NCBI GenBank assembly: GCA_948868795.1
Contig: CAQRDK010000002.1
Coordinates: 112,601 to 176,600 of the forward strand
DNA length: 64,000 nt
Direction: 5' to 3'
From: an uncultured Candidatus Saccharibacteria bacterium
GTDB lineage: Bacteria; Patescibacteriota; Saccharimonadia; Saccharimonadales; Saccharimonadaceae
The stretch's first letter is position 1. Each line of letters starts with the position of its first letter. The notes under the pieces were generated by a model, which was not told the origin of the DNA, did not search any database, and was given only the letters and a program-made list of their open reading frames with translations. The position numbers and the translations under genes were made by a program. This document shows, in pieces, positions 36,078 through 44,696 of the stretch.

Positions 36078-36761
36078 TTGTTTAGCGAAATCGAAAAAGA
36101 ATATAAGAAAGGTCTTCAAGAACGCCGATTCTTCGCCTATTATTGGCCGCGCGCGATTTTTATTGCTGCGCTTGCGCTTGTTTGTGATTTAGCCTTTGGT
36201 TTTAACCGTTGGCTTGTTTACGGAATTATGGTTTTGTTCTTGATACTTTTTATTGCTATGTTTTTCCTGCGAGATTTTCGCTATGGCCTAGCGCATGTCG
36301 AGCCAGAAAAACTTCGCAAAACTGCCCGCAAGCATCATATGAAAGTTATCCTTGAGGCCGACGACGAAATCCGTATCAATAACCTCGTCGCGGACCTCCG
36401 TCGTCACAATCTTCGCACGAAGTCCGACCTCGAGCTTGCGATTAACTACTTTGAACGCAACCGCCCCGTTGCCTCGAAGCCAAATCTCCTCGAGTGGACG
36501 CTCTCGATTGCTGTAACGCTTTCTTCAATCGTTCTCCTTGCCTATGACACCGAAACTGGCGTCATCAACGCCCAAAAATTCATCTCCGCCTTCGGCTCGA
36601 CCATGACTATCGCCCTCGTCGTGCTGACGCCTGCCATCATCGCCAAGTTCATTTCCGCCCGCATCTCCGCCGCCCGCACCAAGGTCGACTCCTTCCTCAC
36701 GGAAGACCTCGCCTTCATCTACGTCAACTACGCGCAGTATAAAGAGCAGCTGGAAGGATAG
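36078..36761 (+). CDS. Polytopic membrane protein, unknown
   Basis: 227 residues starting with TTG, set by AGGAGG 5 bases upstream. Two spans near the N-terminus (IFIAALALVCDLAFGF, WLVYGIMVLFLILFIAMFFL), a cytoplasmic charged middle of about 95 residues (EADDEIRINNLVADLRRHNL), and two more spans (WTLSIAVTLSSIVLLAY, MTIALVVLTPAIIAKFI) before a basic helical tail. No family is recognised. It stands between glyQS (divergent) and the CRISPR locus, with ordinary host-like codon use, marking the left border of the island. Confidence 0.65.
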   Translation: MFSEIEKEYKKGLQERRFFAYYWPRAIFIAALALVCDLAFGFNRWLVYGIMVLFLILFIAMFFLRDFRYGLAHVEPEKLRKTARKHHMKVILEADDEIRINNLVADLRRHNLRTKSDLELAINYFERNRPVASKPNLLEWTLSIAVTLSSIVLLAYDTETGVINAQKFISAFGSTMTIALVVLTPAIIAKFISARISAARTKVDSFLTEDLAFIYVNYAQYKEQLEG

Positions 36762-36770
36762 CAGATCATC

Positions 36771-36890
36771 AAAAAAGCCCCACACGGGGCTAACCGCAAG
36801 AGCGGTGAAGTCGCTAAATAGCAGCTAAAGTCAGATGCCACTAAGCTTATTTGAACTTGTCGTGTAAAATTCAATCGCATATTGAACTGC
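36771..36890 (-). ncRNA. tracrRNA of the type II-A system
   Basis: Minus-strand transcript. Positions 36887-36849 carry an anti-repeat to the array repeat, with GTCGTGTAAAAT, AATCG and GAAC matching in blocks. Next, AAGTTCAAATAAGC then TTAGTGGCAT resembles the nexus region of streptococcal tracrRNAs. Hairpins CCGC-TCTT-GCGG and GCCCC-GTGT-GGGGC follow, the latter with TTTTTT ending at 36771. A minus-strand TATAAT (36900-36895) lies just upstream. Pairing with the pre-crRNA would allow RNase III processing and Cas9 loading. Confidence 0.88.
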
Positions 36891-36894
36891 CTTC

Positions 36895-36918
36895 ATTATA
36901 TATCACGCATGATATAAT
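36895..36918. promoter_or_regulatory. Overlapping divergent promoters of tracrRNA and cas9
   Basis: ATTATA (minus-strand TATAAT) at 36895-36900 and TATAAT at 36913-36918 bracket a near-palindrome ATATCACGCATGATAT. The two -10 boxes are 12 bases apart, so polymerases would compete, or one factor could control both. Confidence 0.6.
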
Positions 36919-36950
36919 GTAAATAGAAGAATACTGCGATGGAGCATAAA

Positions 36951-39900
36951 ATGAAACAACGACAAGAATATTACATCGGATTAGATTGCGGCACTAGCTC
37001 AGTAGGATGGGCGGTTACAGACGAGAAGTATGACCTACTAAAAACTAAGCGAAAAGTTAAAAAGAATGATAAAACTAAGTCAAAGCAGTGTACCTTGTGG
37101 GGCGTACGTCTTTTTGACGAAGCAGAAACTGCGGCTACACGCCGCATCGCTCGCTCAACCCGTCGTCGCAATGCTCGTGCGAAGGAGCGTCTTAAACTTC
37201 TCCGCCTACTTTTTCGTGATGAAATTGCAAAAGTTGATCCGGAGTTCTATAATCGGCTACGCGAGAGTTTTTATTATGAAGAGGACAAAAATCTAGTATC
37301 AAAATCTAAGAACACTTTATTTAATGATCCAGATTTCACCGACAAGGATTACTACAATCTATACCCAACCATTTGGCATTTACGTCAAGCGATTATAAAA
37401 GCAGACGATAATGTACATTTTGATATTAGGCTCTACTTTTTAGCTATTCAGCATATTCTTGCTCATCGTGGGCATTTTTTACTAGAGGGCGACATAGGAA
37501 AAGGACAAGCTAGTTTTCAGCCAATCTTTGACGTATTCTATGACGCATGCGAAGACTATTATCGTCTTAATAACTCCGCTGCCTCATCCGTAGAGCGAAT
37601 CATTGAAGATAAGTCTAAAAGCAAGATCGACAAGAAAAAAGAGCTGAAAGAGATTCTTTTTATTGAAGATGACGGCGACGAGGAGGCTCTTAAGGGGCAG
37701 ACCGAGCTCGCAGGGCTACTCATCGGATCAAAAGTCTCGCTAACGAAGATTTTCGGAATTGAATCTGATGAAGATTTTAAGTACTCTTTCGCTGAAGGTG
37801 TCTTTGAAGATAAGATTCCAGATATTGAGATGGCTATAGGCGCTGAAAACATGGATCTCATTAGAGCCGCCAAACAAGTCTATGATTACGCAATACTCCA
37901 TAATCTATTAAATGGGCGCGAATATATTTCTGATGCTATGGTTGCAAATTATGACCAACATAAGAAGGACCTCAGTGCATTAAAGCTTGCCTTTAAGCCA
38001 TTGCCGGAGAGCTATAACAAACTCTTCAAAGAAAAGATCTATGATGCCTCTAAAACTCCGAATAAGGACTTTCCGATTTACCAAGCATATATAGGCAAAG
38101 CTCGTAGCGCAAAAGGCAAGCCGGCTTTAGTCGGGCAGGATATTTTCAACGCTCAACTTGTCAATCTCATGGAAAGTAGGGGCATTACAGGCGAGCTTCT
38201 TGATCGTGCGCAAAAAGGTGAACTTCTTCCGAAACAGCGCGGCCAGGCTAAGGGCACTATCCCGCAACAACTTCACCATAACGAGCTTAAAATCATCCTT
38301 AATAAACTTACGCAGGATTACCCGAGTTTTGGGGTTGAAAATCAGTCAGAAAGCGAAAAATACAATACTCTTGCCAAAAAGATTGCTTCCATTCATTCTT
38401 TCTGTATCCCGTACTACTGCGGCCCAATTGTTAAGCAAAAATACGATGAGCAGGGCAAATTGATTCCAGGTGGGAAGAGTCAGTTCTCGTGGGCTGATGA
38501 AGAAATTACTGAGCTCGTGCGTCCGTGGAACTTTGATCGGCTAGTCAATAAAGATCAAAGGGCTACAAATTTCATTCGCCGCATGACTAATGAGTGTACC
38601 TATTTACTCGGTGAGAATGTTTTACCGAAATCATCGCTGCTCTATCAAGAATATATGCTTCTCAATGAGCTTAATAATTTACGCATCAATGGCCAGCGTA
38701 TCGATAATGAGTTGAAAAAGACTATCTTCGAACAAGGCTATCTCGCGGGAGAACTAAATGGTAATATTACAATCCATAGTCTCGAGCGTTGGCTTAAGAA
38801 CGGATTTATTCGACCAGATGACGAGCTTAGTGGAGCAAGTGAAACAAAATATTTACCGAAACTCCAAACCTATCAGGATTTTCGCAAAATTCTCGGTGAA
38901 GACTTTGAAAAGAAATATAGTAATAAACAACTTGAACGCGTCATTGAAGCTATTACCATTCTTGGCGACGAAAAACAGATGCTTACGCGGCGCATCAGGA
39001 GCGAGCTGAATTGTAGCGAAGAAGTCGCCAAAAAACTCGCTAAACGCTCATATAAAGATTGGGGGAAATTTTCCGCAAAATTCTTGAATGGTATTACAGT
39101 CAATAATCAAACGATCCTTGATTGGCTATGGGATGACAATAAAAATCTTATGGAATTACTTGGCCAGGAAGTTGGTTTCGGAAAAGTGGTTGAAGAATAC
39201 AATAATTTAAGCGGCAAAAAACCTGAAGCTGGAGCTAAAATTCATTATTCCAATATTCAAGATTTGTATTGTTCCCCCGCCGTTAAACGTTCTGTTTGGC
39301 AAACCGTCAAAATCGTTGATGAGCTAGCTAAATCGCAAAAACACGCCCCTACGAAAATTTTTATCGAAGTTACCCGCGACGAAGATATGAAGGCGAAGGG
39401 GAAATATACTCTAGCGCGTAAAAAGGATCTTGAAGCAAAACTCAAAAGCATTAAGTCCGAAGAAGCTCAGGAAATTCTTAATGAGCTTTCAACCAAGGAA
39501 GATCGAGAACTCCAAAGTAAAAAACTTTTCCTCTACTTTTCGCAAATGGGCAAATGTGCTTATTCCGGTGAACCCATCAATCTAGACGAGATTAATAACT
39601 CTAGCCTCTATGATATAGATCATATCTACCCGCGCTCCAAGACGAAAGATGATAGTATTACGCGCAATCTAGTTCTAGTCAAAGCTGAATTAGATCGCGA
39701 AAAAACTAACATCTATCCAATTTCCGGCGAGATTCGCGGCAAAATGTCTAGGACATGGCAACTTTGGTATCGCTTTGGTCTCATTACAAAAGAGAAATAC
39801 GAAAGACTTACTCGAGCTACCGAGCTTACGACGGACGAACTTGGCGGCTTTATTGCACGTCAAATCATTGAAACCAGTCAAACAGTTAAGGCTATACGCA

Positions 39901-41189
39901 ATCTTCTTCAAAGTGCTTATCCAGATACGAAGGTGATCTCCGTAAAAGCTGGCCAAGTATCTGACTTCCGACATCTGTTCGCGAACGGAATTAAATTCAG
40001 AAACTCTGACCAGTATAAGGTGCAGCCTCGTCCAGAATTTATCAAAGTTCGCGAGCTCAATGATTTTCATCATGCCAAAGATGCTTACCTAAACATTGTT
40101 GTTGGCAATGTTATGAGTAGCACTTTTACGGACGACCCGTATAGCTGGATTAAGAAACGCGAGGGGAAAGAATATTCTGTTCGTCCGGAATTATTATTCC
40201 GGGCATCTGAAGAGTATCAAAAATCCGACGGCAGGATTACACATTACCCAGAAGTTCAGAACTGGGATTTCGCTAACTCAATCAACCTAGTCAGCAGTAC
40301 TATGGCGCGAAATGATATCCTCTGGACGCGTATGAACTATGTAGAAAGTAGTGAAATCTCTGATCTACAAATTGTTCCGCACTCCGATAAGACCGACGGC
40401 ATCCTTCCGATCAAGCGAGATAGTCGGCTTGCTCAGATTAACAAATACGGTGGCTATAATTCTATCAAAGGAGCCTTCTTCGCGCTCATAGAATGCAACA
40501 ACAAGAAAGGAGAGCTTGAGCGCCGCATCGTTTCAATTCCGCAAATTTACAAAGACAAAGTTGACCAGTTCGTAAAAAACAAGTATCAAGGTGGTAAGGT
40601 TATTTTGTCACCGATCAAGTATAAGTCAAAGCTAAAAATCAACGGTTTTCCGGTTCACCTAGCGGGAAAGAGTAGTTCTGGTCTCGTGCTATATAACGGA
40701 CTCCAGCTTTTACTTGAGCCCGACGAACAGAGATATTTAAAGCGGGTATTAAAAGCTATTTCTAAAAGACAGCAAATAAGAGGAGGGCGTCAAAAAGACC
40801 AGAGCAAGGATGGTATCTCTCGCGAAAATAATTCTATGATTATGGAGGCGATCTGCCGAAAACTAGCATTATTTAACGCCATGCCCGGTTTTGGCGAAAA
40901 AGCCAATACGATCAGAGCTTGCGCGGGCGATTTTTCGAAGCTAGCGTTGGATCAGCAGACCGATGCTATTTGTAATATGGTTAAAATCTTAAGATGCAAT
41001 GCCGAGACTGGCAATATCTCAAGTTTTGTCCCGAAGGCCTCATTCTTAGGCAAGGGCACAATGCCAGAAGATATCACGCAGCGCTACGAGAATATTTTTC
41101 TTATAAGCCAATCCCCGGCCGGACTTTATGAAGAACAGATTGACCTGAAAACAATCCATCCTCAAAATTTGAAAAAGAAGGCCGACTAA
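36951..41189 (+). CDS. cas9: Cas9 endonuclease (type II-A)
   Basis: 1412 residues, slightly longer than the streptococcal enzyme. RuvC-I is YYIGLDCGTSSVGWAV with Asp12; the arginine-rich bridge helix follows (TRRIARSTRRRNARAKERLK). RuvC-II is KIFIEVTRDED (Glu near 806), HNH is YDIDHIYPRSK (His near 891), and RuvC-III is HHAKDAYLNIV (Asp near 1044). All catalytic residues are present, so the enzyme should be active. The start at 36951 has GGAG 6 bases upstream; an ATG four codons earlier is possible. It cuts DNA guided by crRNA-tracrRNA. A/T-ending codons contrast with neighbouring genes. Confidence 0.98.
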   Translation: MKQRQEYYIGLDCGTSSVGWAVTDEKYDLLKTKRKVKKNDKTKSKQCTLWGVRLFDEAETAATRRIARSTRRRNARAKERLKLLRLLFRDEIAKVDPEFYNRLRESFYYEEDKNLVSKSKNTLFNDPDFTDKDYYNLYPTIWHLRQAIIKADDNVHFDIRLYFLAIQHILAHRGHFLLEGDIGKGQASFQPIFDVFYDACEDYYRLNNSAASSVERIIEDKSKSKIDKKKELKEILFIEDDGDEEALKGQTELAGLLIGSKVSLTKIFGIESDEDFKYSFAEGVFEDKIPDIEMAIGAENMDLIRAAKQVYDYAILHNLLNGREYISDAMVANYDQHKKDLSALKLAFKPLPESYNKLFKEKIYDASKTPNKDFPIYQAYIGKARSAKGKPALVGQDIFNAQLVNLMESRGITGELLDRAQKGELLPKQRGQAKGTIPQQLHHNELKIILNKLTQDYPSFGVENQSESEKYNTLAKKIASIHSFCIPYYCGPIVKQKYDEQGKLIPGGKSQFSWADEEITELVRPWNFDRLVNKDQRATNFIRRMTNECTYLLGENVLPKSSLLYQEYMLLNELNNLRINGQRIDNELKKTIFEQGYLAGELNGNITIHSLERWLKNGFIRPDDELSGASETKYLPKLQTYQDFRKILGEDFEKKYSNKQLERVIEAITILGDEKQMLTRRIRSELNCSEEVAKKLAKRSYKDWGKFSAKFLNGITVNNQTILDWLWDDNKNLMELLGQEVGFGKVVEEYNNLSGKKPEAGAKIHYSNIQDLYCSPAVKRSVWQTVKIVDELAKSQKHAPTKIFIEVTRDEDMKAKGKYTLARKKDLEAKLKSIKSEEAQEILNELSTKEDRELQSKKLFLYFSQMGKCAYSGEPINLDEINNSSLYDIDHIYPRSKTKDDSITRNLVLVKAELDREKTNIYPISGEIRGKMSRTWQLWYRFGLITKEKYERLTRATELTTDELGGFIARQIIETSQTVKAIRNLLQSAYPDTKVISVKAGQVSDFRHLFANGIKFRNSDQYKVQPRPEFIKVRELNDFHHAKDAYLNIVVGNVMSSTFTDDPYSWIKKREGKEYSVRPELLFRASEEYQKSDGRITHYPEVQNWDFANSINLVSSTMARNDILWTRMNYVESSEISDLQIVPHSDKTDGILPIKRDSRLAQINKYGGYNSIKGAFFALIECNNKKGELERRIVSIPQIYKDKVDQFVKNKYQGGKVILSPIKYKSKLKINGFPVHLAGKSSSGLVLYNGLQLLLEPDEQRYLKRVLKAISKRQQIRGGRQKDQSKDGISRENNSMIMEAICRKLALFNAMPGFGEKANTIRACAGDFSKLALDQQTDAICNMVKILRCNAETGNISSFVPKASFLGKGTMPEDITQRYENIFLISQSPAGLYEEQIDLKTIHPQNLKKKAD

Positions 41190-42067
41190 TGTCTTGGCGG
41201 GTGGTAGTTATCTCGAGCCGCAGCAAGCTTGATTACAAGCTCGGCTCCCTAGTGGTTCGCAGTGAAGACGGCGAAAAACGTATTTTTCTGGACGACATAT
41301 CAGTTTTAATGTGCGAGACTACGGCGATTTCGATTACGGCCTATCTCCTTGCTGAACTTACAACGCGTAAAATAAAAGTAATCTTTTGTGATAATAAACA
41401 TAACCCAGCTTCCGAGCTAGTCCCGATGTATGGTAGTTATATTAGCAGTGGTCGCATCCGCGAACAAATTGCTTGGAGCGATGAAGCAAAAGCAAAAGCT
41501 TGGCAGGAAATCACACGACAGAAAATTACTAACCAAGCAATAGTTCTAAAGAAAGCAGGAAATATTGAGAAGGGTGAACAGCTCTTAGGCTACGCCAAAC
41601 AAGTCGAACCGGGAGATACGTCAAATCGCGAAGGCCATGCCGCTAAAGTCTATTTTAACTCCCTCTTTGGCCTAGATTTCTATAGGGACGCAAGTGATAT
41701 CCGTAATACAATTCTAAATTACGGGTATACGATTCTTTTGTCTTGTTTTAACCGTGAAATTGCAGCTAGCGGCTACTTAACGCAATTGGGCATTTGGCAT
41801 GACAACGCCGAGAATCCATTTAATCTCGGTTCCGATCTTATGGAACCGTTTCGTCCAATTATCGACTTATTTGCATATGAACATAGTTATTTTACTACTT
41901 TTGAAAAGGAGGAGAAGCTGCAGGTCTTAAATTTACTAAACTCAAAAATCGGAATCGACAACACCTCGCAGTATCTGAACAACGCAATCGGCATATATGC
42001 ACGAAGTGTGTTCAACGCTCTTACGGAAAACGATGCAAAACTAATTTTGAACTGGTATGAGCTATAG
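41189..42067 (+). CDS. cas1: Cas1 integrase (type II)
   Basis: 292 residues. Opening strand WRVVVISSRSKLDYKLGSLV and ISITAYLLAELTTRKIKVIF are typical of type II Cas1; the catalytic Glu/His/Asp set fits EGHAAKVYFNSLFG, AYEHSYFTTF and the following acidic helix. It forms a complex with Cas2 that inserts new spacers at the leader end. It overlaps the cas9 stop by one base and cas2 by 11 bases. Confidence 0.95.
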   Translation: MSWRVVVISSRSKLDYKLGSLVVRSEDGEKRIFLDDISVLMCETTAISITAYLLAELTTRKIKVIFCDNKHNPASELVPMYGSYISSGRIREQIAWSDEAKAKAWQEITRQKITNQAIVLKKAGNIEKGEQLLGYAKQVEPGDTSNREGHAAKVYFNSLFGLDFYRDASDIRNTILNYGYTILLSCFNREIAASGYLTQLGIWHDNAENPFNLGSDLMEPFRPIIDLFAYEHSYFTTFEKEEKLQVLNLLNSKIGIDNTSQYLNNAIGIYARSVFNALTENDAKLILNWYEL

Positions 42068-42377
42068 GTTTATGAGGGTTATGGTGATGTTTGATTTGCC
42101 GACCGACACATCAATGGATCGGCGGCATTATCGGTGGTTTCGCAAGTTCCTCATCGACGAGGGGTTTGTCATGATGCAAGAGTCTGTATACACGAAGATA
42201 TGTCTCAATATGCACGCTGTAAACAAAGTCGAGCTTAATGTTCGTAAAAACTGTCCACCGCACGGGCTAGTGCAGGTTATGAGTGTAACGGAAAGACAGT
42301 TTGCTGCTATGAAACTTATGGTGGGCGAAAGTGACACCGTTCATATACAAACCGACGAAAGGATGATTGTGCTATGA
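42057..42377 (+). CDS. cas2: Cas2
   Basis: 106 residues with the ferredoxin-like opening RVMVMFDLPTDTSMDRRHYR and GFVMMQESVYTKIC. It is the structural partner of Cas1 in spacer integration. It overlaps cas1 by 11 bases and csn2 by 4 (ATGA), so all adaptation genes are one coupled unit. Confidence 0.95.
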   Translation: MSYRFMRVMVMFDLPTDTSMDRRHYRWFRKFLIDEGFVMMQESVYTKICLNMHAVNKVELNVRKNCPPHGLVQVMSVTERQFAAMKLMVGESDTVHIQTDERMIVL

Positions 42378-43042
42378 AATTTAGGCATCTTGAGCTTGAG
42401 CAAGAACTGGAATGGAGTGAAACTACGCACTTATGCGAGCTCGTTGTTGAAAATCGGCATTTTATGCGGAGACTTTACGAAGACCTTTCAGTACAAGAGG
42501 AAAACCCAAAAGTTTCCATTACCGAAGACGGTAGGCCATTAGAGTTTGAAAAACAGATCGACGTCGTTTTTAACCCACTTAGACTTAACTTTGATAATCG
42601 CCGCGCTGTCACTACACTTCTGAAACTGCTAGTTAAGACCTCGTTGTCGGAGGACTTTTATATTACTACTAACAATCTGAAGGCAAAAATTCTGAAATAT
42701 CTCGATGAGATCGTGAATGTTGAAGACTTTATTTTTGAAGTGACGACTGATGATTTCGCAATGGATAGCCTGGCGAAAGCGGTTAATATGCATATCATCA
42801 GCGATGACGACGATTTTATCGAAGTATTAACAGATTATTGTGCAATGATGACGGAGCTTGCCGGAGTTAAAATCTTCGTCTTGATAAACTTGCGCTCACT
42901 TATTAATAATGATGAATTGGAACGCTTCCACCATAATTTAGATAACCATCAAATTAGGGCACTACTGATAGAAAATTACGACCATGGCAAAAATGCAAAA
43001 ATTCCACGAATTCTTATAGATGAGGATCGATGTGAGATCTAG
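42374..43042 (+). CDS. csn2: Csn2 adaptation protein
   Basis: 222 residues, the size of short Csn2 proteins. FRHLELEQELEWSETTHLCE and the segment LKAKILKYLDEIVNVEDF, then VKIFVLINLRSLINNDELER (a Walker-B-like strand) fit Csn2, which forms a tetrameric ring on DNA ends. Its presence assigns the locus to subtype II-A. Its start overlaps the cas2 stop (ATGA). The CRISPR leader begins just downstream. Confidence 0.88.
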   Translation: MKFRHLELEQELEWSETTHLCELVVENRHFMRRLYEDLSVQEENPKVSITEDGRPLEFEKQIDVVFNPLRLNFDNRRAVTTLLKLLVKTSLSEDFYITTNNLKAKILKYLDEIVNVEDFIFEVTTDDFAMDSLAKAVNMHIISDDDDFIEVLTDYCAMMTELAGVKIFVLINLRSLINNDELERFHHNLDNHQIRALLIENYDHGKNAKIPRILIDEDRCEI

Positions 43043-43074
43043 GGCGGTGGAACGAGAATAAAACCACATATGTT

Positions 43075-43169
43075 TGATTTAAAACTTCTGAACATGGTAT
43101 AATAAAGGAGTTCGGACGATTATTTCGGCGATAATGTCGTGTCGTCTTCGACATCCAGGCCAATTTGAG
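43075..43169 (+). promoter_or_regulatory. CRISPR leader with promoter and leader-anchoring sequence
   Basis: TTGATT, 18 bases, then TATAAT at 43098-43103 can drive the array. The leader ends with ATTTGAG at 43163-43169, directly against the first repeat. This heptamer matches the leader-anchoring sequence described for streptococcal type II-A spacer integration. Confidence 0.7.
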
Positions 43170-43799
43170 GTTTGAGAGTCGTGTAAAATAATCGTATAAC
43201 TGAACGCAAACATTTATCCCCAGCAGTAGCTGAGAGTTTGAGAGTCGTGTAAAATAATCGTATAACTGAACGCGCAACCTATTCTCACCCAGCCTGCGGT
43301 GGTTTGAGAGTCGTGTAAAATAATCGTATAACTGAACGAACCGAACCGGAACCAAACACAAAACGAAGTTTGAGAGTCGTGTAAAATAATCGTATAACTG
43401 AACCATTTGCCATACCAGGTAATAGATTCGTCAGTTTGAGAGTCGTGTAAAATAATCGTATAACTGAACCGTAATGTATCAGTATGCCAAATCGAAAGGG
43501 TTTGAGAGTCGTGTAAAATAATCGTATAACTGAACGTTATTTGGCGTATGTGGTCCCAGTATCTTGTTTGAGAGTCGTGTAAAATAATCGTATAACTGAA
43601 CGCCGCTTTTACCGCAATCAGCTTGAGTCGCGTTTGAGAGTCGTGTAAAATAATCGTATAACTGAACTTTCTAGGCGTTGACCACTCCACTCTACATGTT
43701 TGAGAGTCGTGTAAAATAATCGTATAACTGAACATCAAGTTTGCCCTCAAAGTGTCGGAAGGCGTTTGAGAGTCGTGTAAAAGAACGATTTGCGCAATG
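43170..43799 (+). CRISPR. CRISPR array, 10 repeats and 9 spacers
   Basis: 36-bp repeats beginning GTTTGAGAGTCGTGTAAAAT and ending CGTATAACTGAAC recur with an exact 66-base period at 43170, 43236, 43302, 43368, 43434, 43500, 43566, 43632 and 43698. A tenth at 43764 keeps the first 19 bases and is degraded in its 3' half, marking the old end. All nine spacers are exactly 30 bases and distinct. Orientation follows from the leader next to csn2, the decayed last repeat and the complementarity to the tracrRNA anti-repeat. Confidence 0.98.
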
Positions 43800-43884
43800 T
43801 GCTTGTAGAAGAAAACCCTCGGCGGGAGGAGTAATGGTATCGACCTTGACTTTTGTTTAGTTATTTGTTATTATAAGCGAAAGG

Positions 43885-43947
43885 CTATTTCTTGTGGGAT
43901 TTGGCCTTTTTTAGTTTGATAGTGCTTTTGGGCTTCTCTATCTCCAT
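43885..43947 (-). CDS. Candidate 20-residue basic peptide
   Basis: GAAGGAGG lies 4 bases before an ATG opening a Lys-rich 20-codon frame (MEIEKPKSTIKLKKAKSHKK). A hairpin AAAGGC/GCCTTT overlaps its end. The strong ribosome site makes it worth listing, but it may be chance. It sits just beyond the CRISPR array on the opposite strand. Confidence 0.3.
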   Translation of the reverse strand: MEIEKPKSTIKLKKAKSHKK

Positions 43948-44089
43948 AGTTCCTCCTTCTCCATTGGTTTTGTTATAATTCTCTCCCTACGCTTTTTGGA
44001 ACAAAGTATACTTATTTTTGCTCTACAAAAGCAATAAAGACTTGATTTTATTGAGTGAATAGCATCACGAAAACGGAGATAAGGAAACA

Positions 44090-44419
44090 ATGATGGGCGA
44101 ATTAAATAAAAGTATAATGTTGATTTATATACCCGCAGTCAACTCTGGGGACTATCTTTATAATGGAGTTTTCATAACCGTTCGTGTGGGCTGGGAGTTT
44201 ACGCTCGCGCATGATATAATAAATCCAATGAATATTGCGAGCCTGGCCAACTTTATTACCGTACCACCAATACTCGTTGGCGACGCGTCACTTTGTTCTG
44301 GCGTAATTCTATCTAAAGGTTGTAGAAATAGCACGGCGCGTGGTATCGCTAAAATGAAACAGTCATTCATCGGCCTAGATAACTCTAATAATACTAATAT
44401 CACTCCTAAGAAGACTTAG
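44090..44419 (+). CDS. Possible small protein, unknown
   Basis: A 109-codon frame with GGAGATAAGGA before the ATG; alternatively a 64-codon leaderless version starts at 44228 behind GATATAATAAATCC (MNIASLANFITVPP). The sequence has a mildly hydrophobic middle and no recognised family. The opposite strand is also open for about 80 codons, so coding status is uncertain. Confidence 0.35.
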   Translation: MMGELNKSIMLIYIPAVNSGDYLYNGVFITVRVGWEFTLAHDIINPMNIASLANFITVPPILVGDASLCSGVILSKGCRNSTARGIAKMKQSFIGLDNSNNTNITPKKT

Positions 44420-44438
44420 AAGAGGAACAAGGCAAAAA

Positions 44439-44615
44439 ATGATTATACTACCGCTACTAGTTGAACAAGCTTCTGCCTCGGCCACTCAGCGTGCTCGACA
44501 AAAAGAACTGAAAAAGGCCATCAAGCATCTCAAAAAAGCGCAAGCTCTAGGACTAAGTGTCAACATTACCCTTTCTACCGAAGACAGAGCTAAGTTACGC
44601 GAACTTCTCAAATAG
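44439..44615 (+). CDS. Small helical protein, unknown
   Basis: 58 residues: a hydrophobic start (IILPLLVEQA) and a Lys/Ala/Leu-rich amphipathic helix (QKELKKAIKHLKKAQALG). AGAGGAAC lies about 12 bases before the ATG. It follows the preceding candidate by 19 bases and may be co-transcribed. Its location between the CRISPR array and host genes suggests accessory cargo. Confidence 0.4.
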   Translation: MIILPLLVEQASASATQRARQKELKKAIKHLKKAQALGLSVNITLSTEDRAKLRELLK

Positions 44616-44696
44616 TTAACTACTTGATAGCCATGCCTACTGATGCCTTAAATTTCCTAGTCGCCTAATCTCCTTCTCCCATGCTATAATATACCC

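Noticed and set aside
36951..43042. Assignment to subtype II-C
   Set aside because: A fourth gene of Csn2 type follows cas2, and the tracrRNA nexus and leader heptamer resemble II-A systems.
43214..43750. A minus-strand frame that reads as a tandem-repeat protein (FSYTIILHDSQT units)
   Set aside because: It is the CRISPR array translated; 66-base units are a multiple of three, so the frame stays open by coincidence.
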